Below, piece after piece: positions 7,662 through 15,733 of a stretch of DNA of 64,000 nucleotides. The stretch covers positions 1-64,000 of the forward strand of contig JAWSUE010000011.1 of NCBI GenBank assembly GCA_033549065.1, written 5' to 3'. The notes under the pieces are model-generated. The model made no database searches, was not told where the DNA came from, and saw only the letters and a list, made by a program, of their open reading frames with translations. Position numbers and translations under genes: made by a program. Source of the stretch: Bacillota bacterium. GTDB taxonomy: Bacteria > Bacillota > Dethiobacteria > DTU022. Position 1 is the first letter of the stretch, and every line of letters begins with the position of its first letter.

Positions 7662-8963
7662 TTATTTTGCGAGTTCTTTAAGGGCATCGATAAACATTTC
7701 CATCGGTGGTTTTACGATTCCGGCTCCTACCTGGCCGATGCCCGGTTCTTTGTGCGCTATACCGGTATTAATTCTCGGAACAATATTTTTTTCCACTACT
7801 TTACGGACATCAATACCTGTAGGGGTACCTTTAAAATCCATAGCCGGTATATTAAAATTATTATTTTCAGCTACGGTAATTTCATACATTTCATTGGTGG
7901 CATCAAAGGCATCAGCAGGCGAGCCACCGATAAAATTGACAATGGCCGGTGCAGCAGCCATGGCAAATCCACCGATACCGACCGTTTCAGTTATAACACT
8001 GTCACCGATATCCCGGTTTGCGTCAGATGCGTTAAATCCAGAGAAATAGAGACCGTCGGGAACGTTTGCCGGCGCTGTAAACCATTTATCGCCTGTACTG
8101 CTCACCCTTATTCCGAAATCAGTACCGTTACGGGCCAGGGTTGTTACAACGGTCGAGTGTTCAACACCATGTGCAGCCAGAGCCATACTCTTGCAGGCCG
8201 CCATAATTGCATTCAGCGAGGTAAGATCATTGCTATGCATAAAAGCAAGCACTTCTGCAGCAGCCGAAGCCTTTTTATCCTTAAAATACTCTGATACATT
8301 TGCCAGGTTCAACCGCGGGGCATCATATTCCATTTTTTTGCCCCACTGAGTTTCGGCAACAAATGGAGCGATACTGCGGATAAAGAGCGAAGTAGTTGCC
8401 CGGTTACGGTTATGACCGTCGTCACCCATGTGCAAAGCCTGGGCAATAATCGATTTTATATCAAGACCTTTGGACAGGTGGACAGCCTCTTTGATGACAG
8501 GGGCATAAACTTCGTCAAGCCAGTGCAGCCGATTTAATACTTCCTCATCGTAAGCTCCGTAACGCAGTACTTTACCATATCCTTCATTCATGTTGGAATA
8601 AGTATAACCGCCCCATTCTTTATCTTCAATGATAAAAACCATTTGTGACGGAGTTGTAACTCCTGCCATCGGGCCTACAGCATTGTAATGGTGACAGGGA
8701 GCATATTCAATCTCACCTGAAGCAGCCAGTTTTTCTGCCTCTTCTACATTTTTTGCCTTTCCCTCGTACAGGAGACCTCCGATAATCGCACCTTTCAGGG
8801 GGCCACTCATTCTGTCCCAGGTGATAGGCGGACCTGCATGAAGAAATAAATTATCTTTCATACCCGGTATAACGTCCCGGGCTCTCCCCACATCAACCCA
8901 AACCGGTCTTGACATCATCATTCTTTTTACTGCTTCCTGATTCGCCTGATCAATCTTACTCAT
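7662..8963 (-). CDS. allG: DUF1116 protein, AllG-like oxamate carbamoyltransferase subunit
   Basis: A 433-residue DUF1116 (YlbE/YahG-type) protein. Seen blocks include the N-terminal RPVWVDVGRARDVIPGM, LHAGPPITWDRMSGP, APCHHYNAVGPMAGVTTPSQ and ALHMGDDGHNRNRA, all typical for the family. In enterobacteria the FdrA, YlbE and YlbF proteins (AllF, AllG, AllH) together form the oxamate carbamoyltransferase that releases carbamoyl phosphate at the end of anaerobic allantoin breakdown. FdrA lies upstream in the same operon and a DUF2877 (AllH) gene 7 kb away. Here the gene leads directly into the molybdenum hydroxylase, an arrangement that ties the carbamoyltransfer to heterocycle oxidation. The substrate here is inferred, not shown. 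ATG after GGGAGGTG. Confidence 0.75.
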   Translation of the reverse strand: MSKIDQANQEAVKRMMMSRPVWVDVGRARDVIPGMKDNLFLHAGPPITWDRMSGPLKGAIIGGLLYEGKAKNVEEAEKLAASGEIEYAPCHHYNAVGPMAGVTTPSQMVFIIEDKEWGGYTYSNMNEGYGKVLRYGAYDEEVLNRLHWLDEVYAPVIKEAVHLSKGLDIKSIIAQALHMGDDGHNRNRATTSLFIRSIAPFVAETQWGKKMEYDAPRLNLANVSEYFKDKKASAAAEVLAFMHSNDLTSLNAIMAACKSMALAAHGVEHSTVVTTLARNGTDFGIRVSSTGDKWFTAPANVPDGLYFSGFNASDANRDIGDSVITETVGIGGFAMAAAPAIVNFIGGSPADAFDATNEMYEITVAENNNFNIPAMDFKGTPTGIDVRKVVEKNIVPRINTGIAHKEPGIGQVGAGIVKPPMEMFIDALKELAK

Positions 8964-8982
8964 TTAATAAACACCTCCCGGG

Positions 8983-9144
8983 TTATTTTAATTTATCGAG
9001 TAAGCTCAGTAGATCTTCATTGCCCATTGCCGGCGGCTGCCAGCGAACATGAATAACTTTTGCTCCCCTTTCTTTTAATGTTTCAGCAAAACCTTCCAGC
9101 CCTATGTTGATGATTTTAATTTCGCTTTTTAACAAATCATTCAT
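8983..9144 (-). CDS. Small FdrA/DUF1116-associated protein (53 residues)
   Basis: A short gene with a strong ribosome binding site (GGGAGG, 8 bp from ATG 9144-9142) and a stop 19 bp before the DUF1116 gene. The product contains KIINIGLEGFAETLKERGA, then VRWQPPAMGNE, a pattern I recall from a short domain that accompanies FdrA/YlbE proteins and in some species is joined to one of them. It has no membrane segment and no cysteine. Being translated between the presumed AllF and AllG homologues, it is probably a fourth structural piece of the same complex. The family link is from memory; the coding call rests on start, SD, spacing and composition. Confidence 0.75.
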   Translation of the reverse strand: MNDLLKSEIKIINIGLEGFAETLKERGAKVIHVRWQPPAMGNEDLLSLLDKLK

Positions 9145-9199
9145 ATTTAAACCTCCCGACCATATTCATTTACACCTAGAAAATGACCGCTTCCAGTAA

Positions 9200-10756
9200 T
9201 CACTTTAATTTTTTGAGAAGTTCTCGGGTAAAGAAAGCGGCATCCGCATTACTCTCAAATACATGTACTCCTTCATCTTTTAGCTTGGCAACCTGATCCC
9301 CACGTTTCTGCGGATCATCTTCCGTTCCGCACACGTAGGCTGTAAATGTAATCTTTCTTCCATCTTTTTCGGCGATCTTTCTTGCTTCAAGGATTGCTTC
9401 AAGGGCAGATCCTGCCGGATCATGATGAGCGTTGTAGCCGAGAACAATATCAAGCGAGATTACCGCTGTTTCAGGATCGCGGGCTTCGGCAAGAATCCGT
9501 TTATTTCGAAGGGCCGGATCGATCATTGGATGCAAGCGTCCCTGGGTAAATTCATCTTCTCCAAAATCAATTATTGTATTCCCGACGCTCTTGTATACGT
9601 CTTCAAGCTTCAAAGCATCTTTATAACTAAGATTTGTATGCATTTTTTGCGGTAAATCACTGAGAATTAAAAGTGCCTCGTAAGCCAGTGTTCCACCTGA
9701 AAACAGGGCACGGAGACGCTTCTGGCCGCTTTTGTAACTTTTAATTTCCTTATTTATTATTTCTTCCGGAGTTTTATACGGCTCTATTCCGGTGTCAGCA
9801 TCTTTTCCCCGAACAATGTTCACTGCTTTCAGGGAGGCTTCTTTTAATGTTGCCGCTGGAATACACCCTGCTGTCTTTACCTTTTCCTGATCTCCGCCAA
9901 GAAAATTGACAACAACCGGTTTTTTACTTTTCCCAGCTTCGGTGAGGACCTTATCACTGACTTCAGGATCAGGCGGCTTTGAAACAACGACAATAACCTC
10001 TGTGCTGTCATCATTAATCAGCATTTCAAGTCCAAGAAGCATTGTTATGCCACCTACCGATTTCTTTACATCCCTGCCTCCGGTGCCGATCCCGTGACTG
10101 ATCCCTTCTCCCATGTTGCTGATCAGGGATGATACTTCCTGCAAACCTGTGCCGGCAGCAGCAACTATACCGATTTTACCCTGCCTTACTTCATTCGAAA
10201 AAGCCAGGGGTACACCGTTGATAATGGCAGTACCGCAATCGGGGCCCATTACCAGCAGGCCTTTGTCACGGGCTTTTTGTTTCAGGGCGATCTCCTCTTT
10301 GAGGGTGACATTGTCACTGAAGATCATCAGGTTAAGGCCGGCATCCAGAATTTTATCCGCCTCTCTTTTTACGTAAGTGCCCGGTATAGAGATCAGAGCA
10401 ATATTAGCACCCGGAAGGTTCTTTATGGCAGTTTCAAATGTTCGTGGTATAAATTCACTTTGAAGATTTTCTCTTTCGACTGATTTATTCATCTCTGTAA
10501 GTGCATCCTGGATAGCCTTCTCTGCTTTTTCTTCATCCACTGCTCTAACAGCGATTATAAGATCATTTGCTCCCGCATCACGGGCAATTTCATCTGTCAT
10601 TAAACCGCCTGATTCCAAGAACTTTTTATTATGATCTGTACCAATGATTACTTCCGCTTCATCAACACCATCAAATTCTCTGATCGTACTGGATAGACGC
10701 ATCAGGTAAACCGAATCGCGAAATGTATTTTTAGATATATAACTCTTAATAACCAC
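9200..10756 (-). CDS. fdrA: FdrA, AllF-like oxamate carbamoyltransferase subunit
   Basis: A 518-residue FdrA protein with the fold of succinyl-CoA synthetase alpha/beta chains. Marks are an N-terminal ferredoxin-like piece (residues 1-95), a CoA-binding-like domain with VMGPDCGTAIINGVPLAF near 175-192, GIVAAAGTGLQEVSS and GIGTGGRD (a loop like that around the phosphohistidine site), and a C-terminal domain (LFSGGTLAYEA, then DEFTQGRLHPMIDP). FdrA is AllF in the AllFGH oxamate carbamoyltransferase. It is the first gene of the operon reading toward 1194, transcribed away from the PucR regulator. The start is GTG at 10756-10754 with GAGGAGG 7 bp upstream. Confidence 0.8.
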   Translation of the reverse strand: MVIKSYISKNTFRDSVYLMRLSSTIREFDGVDEAEVIIGTDHNKKFLESGGLMTDEIARDAGANDLIIAVRAVDEEKAEKAIQDALTEMNKSVERENLQSEFIPRTFETAIKNLPGANIALISIPGTYVKREADKILDAGLNLMIFSDNVTLKEEIALKQKARDKGLLVMGPDCGTAIINGVPLAFSNEVRQGKIGIVAAAGTGLQEVSSLISNMGEGISHGIGTGGRDVKKSVGGITMLLGLEMLINDDSTEVIVVVSKPPDPEVSDKVLTEAGKSKKPVVVNFLGGDQEKVKTAGCIPAATLKEASLKAVNIVRGKDADTGIEPYKTPEEIINKEIKSYKSGQKRLRALFSGGTLAYEALLILSDLPQKMHTNLSYKDALKLEDVYKSVGNTIIDFGEDEFTQGRLHPMIDPALRNKRILAEARDPETAVISLDIVLGYNAHHDPAGSALEAILEARKIAEKDGRKITFTAYVCGTEDDPQKRGDQVAKLKDEGVHVFESNADAAFFTRELLKKLK

Positions 10757-11024
10757 CCGGCATCCTCCTCACCTTTACCATTAATGTTTTTCGTCATCAG
10801 TACCGTCATTTCATCTGGTTCTTATATTATATCGTTATAAGAATATTTCTTAAAGAAATAATTTGCCTGTACATTTCTAAATATTATACATCATGCATTT
10901 TATTCCTTTAGATTAAGCAACCAAATTGCTGTCACTTCTTTGTAGATATACTACAATTTTATTGAAAATATGATCAAATACTGGTATTGTTTACTTAGCA
11001 GACCTCCGGGAAGGGGTAGCAGAT
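10757..11024. promoter_or_regulatory. Divergent control region between fdrA operon and pucR-like regulator
   Basis: The 268-bp AT-rich gap carries the outward promoters of both units. For the minus-strand operon the best candidate is TTAAGA (10848-10853, read on minus), a 16-bp spacer and TATAAT (10826-10831). A perfect 6-5-6 inverted repeat, TTGTAG-ATATA-CTACAA, lies at 10940-10956 about 70 bp ahead of the regulator's ATG and is a possible operator for the regulator itself. There is no clear riboswitch fold. Promoter choice is a visual match only. Confidence 0.5.
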
Positions 11025-12713
11025 ATGCAAAATCATTACGGAATTACCGTTGCTGAAGCCCTGTCACTCGATACTATCAACCGTTTAACAGTTGTCGGCG
11101 GACATAACGGGCTCGATCGAATCATTAAACTGGTTAATGTAATCGAAGTACCGGACATAATGGACTGGTTGATTGATGGAGAATTCCTTTTAACAACCGG
11201 TTATTCTTTTCGTGAGTATCCGGATCTAATGGAATCACTTATACCCCGGATGAATGAAACGAACAGCGCCGCCCTGGCTATAAAGCCGAAACGATACCTG
11301 ACAGAAATACCGGAACAGATTATTGCCAGCGCCAACCGGTATAATATCCCTCTTTTGGAAGTCCCCTTTGATCTTTCGTTTTCAGAAATAATTGCTCCTG
11401 TCCTGGGTGTGATTTTCAACCAGCAGTATAAAATACTGCAAAAACTTGAACAAGCCCATAAGAATTTGATGGATTTAGCTTTAAATGGAAGTCCCCTCGA
11501 AGAGCTCTGCAAAGAAACCGGTAAACTAATCTCTAATCCAGTAGCGATCAAAGATACTGATGGTTCGTTGATTGTTAACGACGAGTGTCCCGATCAGTAT
11601 AAATTTGATCTTTTCTTTTCTGACCGCAGTGTGGAAATCAAACGAGAAAAACTGCGTTTTGGAAATATCAAGGAAGTTAAATATTCCCTTGAATATACTT
11701 CAGATACTGATAAACCGCTGACTATCAAGGCTATTCGCATCCCCATCATCGCCGATAAATATCAATATGGCCATATAGTCGCTATCCTTAATAACCCTAT
11801 TTATGAGCCGGATATATTAATTATCGAACGGGCAGCAACTATCGCTGCTCTTGAATTTACCAAGAAAAAGGCTATTTTTGAGATTGAAAGAAGTTACTAT
11901 AACGATTTTCTGGAGATTCTTCTTTCAGCAGACTTTACCAACCGGGAGGAAGTAATTAACCGGGGGCGCGTTTTCAATATTGATCTTGATTTCCCAACAG
12001 CTGTAGCAATTATTAATGATGCCGGCTCTACCGATATCGGTAATATGGAAAGCTATATTAATATCAATGCTACACGCAGTAAAGAGGATTTACTTAAAGC
12101 GATAAACTTATTTAGAAAACAGCAGGCTTTTGATAACTACATTGCCGGAATCAAGGGTAATAATGTTGTACTGGTGCTAAGTTTACCCGATAAAAACTCA
12201 TCGATTTTTCTACGAGAAACCATTTCATCACTGGCCGGTTTTATTAGCAGTACTCTTACTGATAACGCCCAGATTAATATTGGTGTAGGCAGGTCTTTTA
12301 ATGATGTAAAACAGATTAAACGCAGCTACTCTGAAGCTCGTGAAGCATTAAAAATAGCGCAGTTATCAGATCATTCACAGGTTGTCTTCTTTGATAACCT
12401 TGGATTTTATAAAATCCTCAGTGAAAAAAGCCGTGATGAGTTAGAGAGTTTTGTTGAAGAATTACTCCAACCGGTTCTTGAATATGATCAACAAAAAAAA
12501 GGAGACCTTATCCGCACCCTGGAGGCATATTTCGAGAATAGCCGTAACCTTAAACATACTTCGGATAAGCTGTTCACGCATTATAATACAGTTCTTTACA
12601 GGATCAAGAAGATCGAAGAATTAATCGGGGTCAGTATGGATAATCCCGATTCAGCTTTAAATTTGGAGTTAGCCATTAATATCTTAAAACTTTTTCGTAG
12701 AGAAAATATATAA
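11025..12713 (+). CDS. PucR-family transcriptional regulator
   Basis: A 562-residue cytosolic regulator. Residues 4-128 form the PucR purine-catabolism ligand-sensing domain (GITVAEALSL start, DWLIDGEFLLTTGY), a central region of about 250 residues contains the GGDEF-like CdaR fold, and residues 490-555 hold the PucR C-terminal helix-turn-helix (LEAYFENSRNLKHTSDKLFT, then HYNTVLYRIKKI). The usual B. subtilis PucR governs purine use. It is divergent from the fdrA/molybdenum hydroxylase operon and therefore its likely controller. ATG follows GGGAAGGGG. The ligand is unknown; family membership is certain, the purine link is inferred from context. Confidence 0.9.
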   Translation: MQNHYGITVAEALSLDTINRLTVVGGHNGLDRIIKLVNVIEVPDIMDWLIDGEFLLTTGYSFREYPDLMESLIPRMNETNSAALAIKPKRYLTEIPEQIIASANRYNIPLLEVPFDLSFSEIIAPVLGVIFNQQYKILQKLEQAHKNLMDLALNGSPLEELCKETGKLISNPVAIKDTDGSLIVNDECPDQYKFDLFFSDRSVEIKREKLRFGNIKEVKYSLEYTSDTDKPLTIKAIRIPIIADKYQYGHIVAILNNPIYEPDILIIERAATIAALEFTKKKAIFEIERSYYNDFLEILLSADFTNREEVINRGRVFNIDLDFPTAVAIINDAGSTDIGNMESYININATRSKEDLLKAINLFRKQQAFDNYIAGIKGNNVVLVLSLPDKNSSIFLRETISSLAGFISSTLTDNAQINIGVGRSFNDVKQIKRSYSEAREALKIAQLSDHSQVVFFDNLGFYKILSEKSRDELESFVEELLQPVLEYDQQKKGDLIRTLEAYFENSRNLKHTSDKLFTHYNTVLYRIKKIEELIGVSMDNPDSALNLELAINILKLFRRENI

Positions 12714-12725
12714 ACTATCAACCCT

Positions 12726-12846
12726 GAAACGGCGACATCCCGGTTTTATAGATAATGTTGAAGCCTCTATTCTATAATGATAATATTTATGCGAGCCGGT
12801 GGCATTATGCTCTCATTTTTTAAACCATGATTTATGTCGCCGCTTC
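12726..12846. repeat. Inverted-repeat-bounded intergenic element
   Basis: Between the convergent regulator and CsbD gene lies a stretch closed by a 13-bp inverted repeat with one mismatch: GAAACGGCGACAT at 12726-12738 and ATGTCGCCGCTTC at 12834-12846. The roughly 95 bp inside include CCCGG/CCGG words that could pair further. It could be a small non-autonomous mobile relic, a large terminator-like fold or a structured RNA. I recognise no known family. Confidence 0.45.
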
Positions 12847-12869
12847 AAAAATTGATGTCCATTAAACAA

Positions 12870-13070
12870 CTACTTTTGACTGTCAAGAAAAGACTTGTAT
12901 TCTTCCTCTGCTTTTTCTTTCGCATATCCGTATTTTGTTTGTAGCACCCCGACCAGTTTTTCCTTCTGCCCTGAAATTACCATCAGGTCATCATCAGTTA
13001 GCTTCCCCCATTTTTTCTTGGCTTCGCCTTTCAGTTCACTCCACTTTCCTTTCAAGATATCTTCGTTCAC
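12870..13070 (-). CDS. CsbD-family stress protein
   Basis: A 66-residue hydrophilic, charged protein with the CsbD pattern: DILKGKWSELKGEAKKKWGK, then LTDDDL and a C-terminal YGYAKEKAEEEY. CsbD proteins are small, largely helical, general-stress-induced proteins of unknown biochemical role (sigma-B regulated in Bacillus). The start is GTG at 13070-13068, with AAGGAGG at 7 bp; the usual reading begins MNEDILKGKW. It lies in a group of small envelope/stress genes with no obvious link to the purine locus. Confidence 0.85.
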   Translation of the reverse strand: MNEDILKGKWSELKGEAKKKWGKLTDDDLMVISGQKEKLVGVLQTKYGYAKEKAEEEYKSFLDSQK

Positions 13071-13117
13071 GACCTTACCTCCTTAAATGTTTACTTAAGT
13101 AGTAGAATACGTTCTAA

Positions 13118-14485
13118 TCATTGACAGGAAAAATGCCTACAGACTGTATCACATTGACCCACATTAGGTTTGCTATGTAGCGTTTCCAATACAAGTGCCA
13201 AATGCGCTTTAACCATCACCCGTTCACGATCAGACCCGATTGTTCGCTCGGCTAATTCATCAATTGCTTCCACATGTTCGCAAATTGCGTTCAGGTGGTG
13301 CTGCCTTACATCTAAGCTGGCGAGAGTTTGAAATGATTCGATCATCCGCAACATAATAGTGAAATCGCCATTGGCATGGTTTCGAATTTGATCAAATGAT
13401 TCACCCAACAAACTTTTAAAACCCGGCACTTTGGCAATCAAACGCAGTTCACCTTCTTCGTAGCGGTAAAGTGATGGAATTTGCCTGGAAATCAGCTGCG
13501 CTGTGATCACAGTGAGGTAGTCCAAACAAATCACGGCTGTTGTTGTTTCAACGACACCGGGGGAGAGTGCTTTTAATGCAATATCCACAATTTGCCTGAT
13601 GCCAAAAGCCGCATCCTTTTTTATTGTCCGGTAGTCATCAATAAAGAAAGTTTCCTGTATGGCGTCAATTGTTTCTTGATCCGGTGGATCATCCAGGGCA
13701 AGAGAGGCCAGTGCGGTATTCCGGACAACAAAGTTACCAACACCGTAATTCATCCGCACGATGGTATCCTTTTCTCGTGCTAAGCTTAGCAGCGCTTTAA
13801 TGTTTACATCCTGGATATAACCGTTTTTCTTAGATGGAACAGCCTGCCAGATCCACTCGTCGAAAGCGTTTTGCATCAGGTCGTTATTATCTTCATCCGG
13901 CCCTTCACCAAGTTGCTATGGAAACAGATGATTTATGGCTTCCTTGGTTTCCCGGGCAGCCGAAGCGATGATTGTAGAGGCCTGGACTGAAATAGCAACA
14001 TGGTGGATAAAAATGACTAGGGCGAAAACACCTCCAAGCGCCATGATAAAACCGAAGAACACTGACAGGCTTGGGACAAAATAACTTTCTTCCCCTCCAT
14101 GGATGACACTCAAAACAATTAGGCAATAGGTAAATATGCCGGCGAAAATTCCGAGCACGATCTGGGTAACATTATTGCGAATGAAATTCTGCAGGATACG
14201 CGAGGTATATTGGCTCGAAGCCAGAGCCAGCACTACTAAAATCATCGAGTACATAACGCCCAAAACGGTTATCATTGAGCCGGCAATTGTAGACATCATC
14301 GCCCGTGCACCTTCAGCCCCAAATCCAAACAGGCGTGGCCACTGGGCTATCCAGCGGTCAGATTCAGCAAAGTGATCTGTTGTAATCAACGCAAGAGCCA
14401 AAGCAATGCTGCTCAAGACTATTAACAGAGGTTTAAACCAAAAACTATCATCAAGATAATACCAGAGTTGTCTGAACCGGTTCAT
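13118..14485 (-). pseudogene. DUF2254 membrane protein interrupted by an in-frame amber codon
   Basis: Two frames together give one DUF2254 protein of about 455 codons. The first part (start ATG 14485, GGAAGG upstream) carries membrane segments typical for the family (LLIVLSSIALALALI, STIAGSMITVLGVMYSMILV, ending HLFP). A TAG codon at 13918-13916 follows directly, and the same frame continues with 13 sense codons into QNAFDEWIW and the soluble C-terminal half to 13118. Because the frame is unchanged, this is a single nonsense change, not a frameshift; the site falls where relatives, as I recall them, have an acidic or amide residue in an LFPE-like motif. Read-through is an alternative. Function of DUF2254 proteins is unknown. 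Confidence 0.8.
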
Positions 14486-14549
14486 GACATATATTCCTTC
14501 CCCGGCTGCCAACCCACAGCAAATCCACCGGTTCGTATAGACATTATCA

Positions 14550-14693
14550 TTACAGAGATTGCGAAATACCCATGATTCCGATGATGATAAGATAGATACC
14601 GATGATATAGTTAAGGATCTTGGGGAAAATCATGACGATAATCCCAAATATAACAGTGATTATTCCGATTAGTAAACCGCCTTCTGGCAACAT
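14550..14693 (-). CDS. Small hydrophobic DUF3096-like membrane protein (47 residues)
   Basis: A short gene with a textbook ribosome binding site (AAGGAGG, 9 bp before ATG 14693-14691). The product is nearly all hydrophobic, with two membrane-spanning stretches (LLIGIITVIFGIIVMIF and LNYIIGIYLIIIGIMGI) joined by a PK turn, as in DUF3096 proteins. It is probably an inner-membrane peptide; no function is known. A 9-bp inverted repeat (TAGACAGTT at 14713-14721 with AACTGTCTA at 14737-14745) lies just upstream and may act on its expression. Confidence 0.7.
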   Translation of the reverse strand: MLPEGGLLIGIITVIFGIIVMIFPKILNYIIGIYLIIIGIMGISQSL

Positions 14694-14712
14694 AGGAGCA
14701 AACCTCCTTATC

Positions 14713-14745
14713 TAGACAGTTATTTTCTCTGAAGTAAACTGTCTA
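14713..14745 (-). promoter_or_regulatory. Inverted repeat upstream of the DUF3096-like gene
   Basis: Perfect 9-bp arms (TAGACAGTT / AACTGTCTA) separated by 15 bp start 20 bp from the gene's initiation codon. This may be an operator or a 5' leader hairpin. The remaining part of the gap up to 14987 is AT-rich, without a gene that I can see; a TATAAT-like word near 14947 may belong to the small gene at 14988. Confidence 0.35.
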
Positions 14746-14987
14746 ATTCAGATGAAATCAAATTTTATCTTGTGATTTATATTATCAACAGGGATGCGCA
14801 TAATTCTATAAGCAAAACCCCCATCTTATAGTTAATTCATACAATATCTGCGCTTTTCATTGGGCGAGCCAAAATCTACATCATCACGTCGCTGTGTAAA
14901 GATCAATAATAGTGTGAATTTTGCTAATAGAATTCTTAGCACTTTTTATAATAGTTTCTAACCAAGATAGGAAAGGGAGATGATCAA

Positions 14988-15071
14988 ATGAGTACTACCA
15001 CGATTATAATTATTGTGATTGTCCTGTTAGTATTGTTTGGTGGGTTTGGTTATAGCCGATATCGGAGATAA
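14988..15071 (+). CDS. Tiny hydrophobic protein (27 residues)
   Basis: ATG at 14988 follows GAAAGGGAGA at good distance. The product, opening MSTTTIIIIVIVLLVLFGGFG and ending YSRYRR, has a single membrane helix with a glycine-rich turn and basic tail, the pattern of DUF3309-type or similar tiny membrane peptides that are often stress-induced. A perfect 12-bp hairpin follows 19 bp after the stop. Coding is supported by start, ribosome site, reading frame and terminator; the function is unknown. Confidence 0.65.
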   Translation: MSTTTIIIIVIVLLVLFGGFGYSRYRR

Positions 15072-15090
15072 TACTGGATTTTTTGACAAT

Positions 15091-15125
15091 GGGGTCATCA
15101 TTCGCAAGTAGCTAATGATGACCCC
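15091..15125 (+). terminator. Hairpin terminator after the tiny membrane protein gene
   Basis: GGGGTCATCATT (15091-15102) pairs perfectly with AATGATGACCCC (15114-15125) across an 11-nt loop. The trailing run ATAATTACTT is a weak T-tract, so termination strength is uncertain. Confidence 0.6.
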
Positions 15126-15209
15126 ATAATTACTTCAGAAAAAGTGAAGCTTTCATACCAAGAAAACTGCACAAAATTTAAGTTATTGAAGAGTGGGAGC
15201 GTGATTTAT

Positions 15210-15458
15210 GTGAGTGACGATGATTATAAAACAGTTGATAAAACAGAGCAACATACGCAAACTCGGAAAAACCCCAGCCTGGTAAGTGCGGTATTTATCA
15301 AATATTTCTTTATTGCTGCCATAACGATAATAATTCTTTACTTCCTCGCTTCCTATATATTGCCAATGTTTGGCCAGGGTGGAGGGACTCAATCGGAAAC
15401 CAACACAGACAGCGGGAGCGTAAATGTTGAGATCGATAGTTCAGGTGATGGCGAATAG
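15210..15458 (+). CDS. Hypothetical single-pass membrane protein
   Basis: The open frame begins with GTG at 15144, but the best-placed ribosome site (GTGGGAG, 15193-15199) fits the GTG at 15210, giving an 82-residue protein starting SDDDYKTVDKTE. It has a charged N-terminal region, one clear membrane helix (YFFIAAITIIILYFLASYIL) and a short glycine/serine/acidic C-terminal tail. I do not recognise the family. It lies in the decayed patch between 12.7 and 16.2 kb and could be a real small envelope protein or a fragment; the start is uncertain. Confidence 0.45.
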   Translation: MSDDDYKTVDKTEQHTQTRKNPSLVSAVFIKYFFIAAITIIILYFLASYILPMFGQGGGTQSETNTDSGSVNVEIDSSGDGE

Positions 15459-15705
15459 ATTCAGAAAAGCATGGGCTGATTTCTGCCCTTGCGCGCAGTA
15501 ATAATCATATAACTCGCAGAACTTTGCCGTAAAAGATATTTGCACAAATTTGAACCAAATAGGCGTTTGCGCACCGGGCAGCTTTATGCTCGACCCGGTA
15601 TTAGCTAATGCAAGAAATCCTGTAGACAACAGGAAGATCCATGGCGACTGGGACATGGCCAATCTGATCCGGGATTTATATGTTACGTTTTTTCAATCGC
15701 TAATG
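15459..15705. other. Gap with no supported gene
   Basis: Several short open stretches exist on both strands (for example a plus-strand stretch ending GDWDMANLIRDLYVTFFQS near 15700), but none has a start with a ribosome site or a family I know. The stretch is probably decayed coding DNA, like the neighbouring nucleotidase remnant. Confidence 0.4.
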
Positions 15706-15731
15706 AAAAAACCTGGATAGAGGTTTTTTTT
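15706..15731 (+). terminator. Rho-independent terminator
   Basis: AAAAAACCT (15706-15714) pairs with AGGTTTTTT (15721-15729) across GGATAG, followed by further T residues. It would stop plus-strand transcription before the nucleotidase remnant, and its A-rich left arm means it could also work in reverse. Confidence 0.6.
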
Positions 15732-15733
15732 CA

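Noticed and set aside
7752-8294. A 180-codon plus-strand frame opposite the DUF1116 gene
   Set aside because: The opposite strand encodes conserved DUF1116 motifs throughout; the shadow has low-complexity His/Arg composition and no ribosome site.
13916-13918. Pyrrolysine insertion at the TAG of the DUF2254 gene
   Set aside because: Known pyrrolysine proteins are methylamine methyltransferases and a few others, and no pyl genes are seen in the window; a nonsense mutation is simpler, though read-through is not excluded.
15441-15662. A 73-codon minus-strand frame in the decayed patch
   Set aside because: No ribosome site and no recognisable motif; the region is better seen as decayed DNA.
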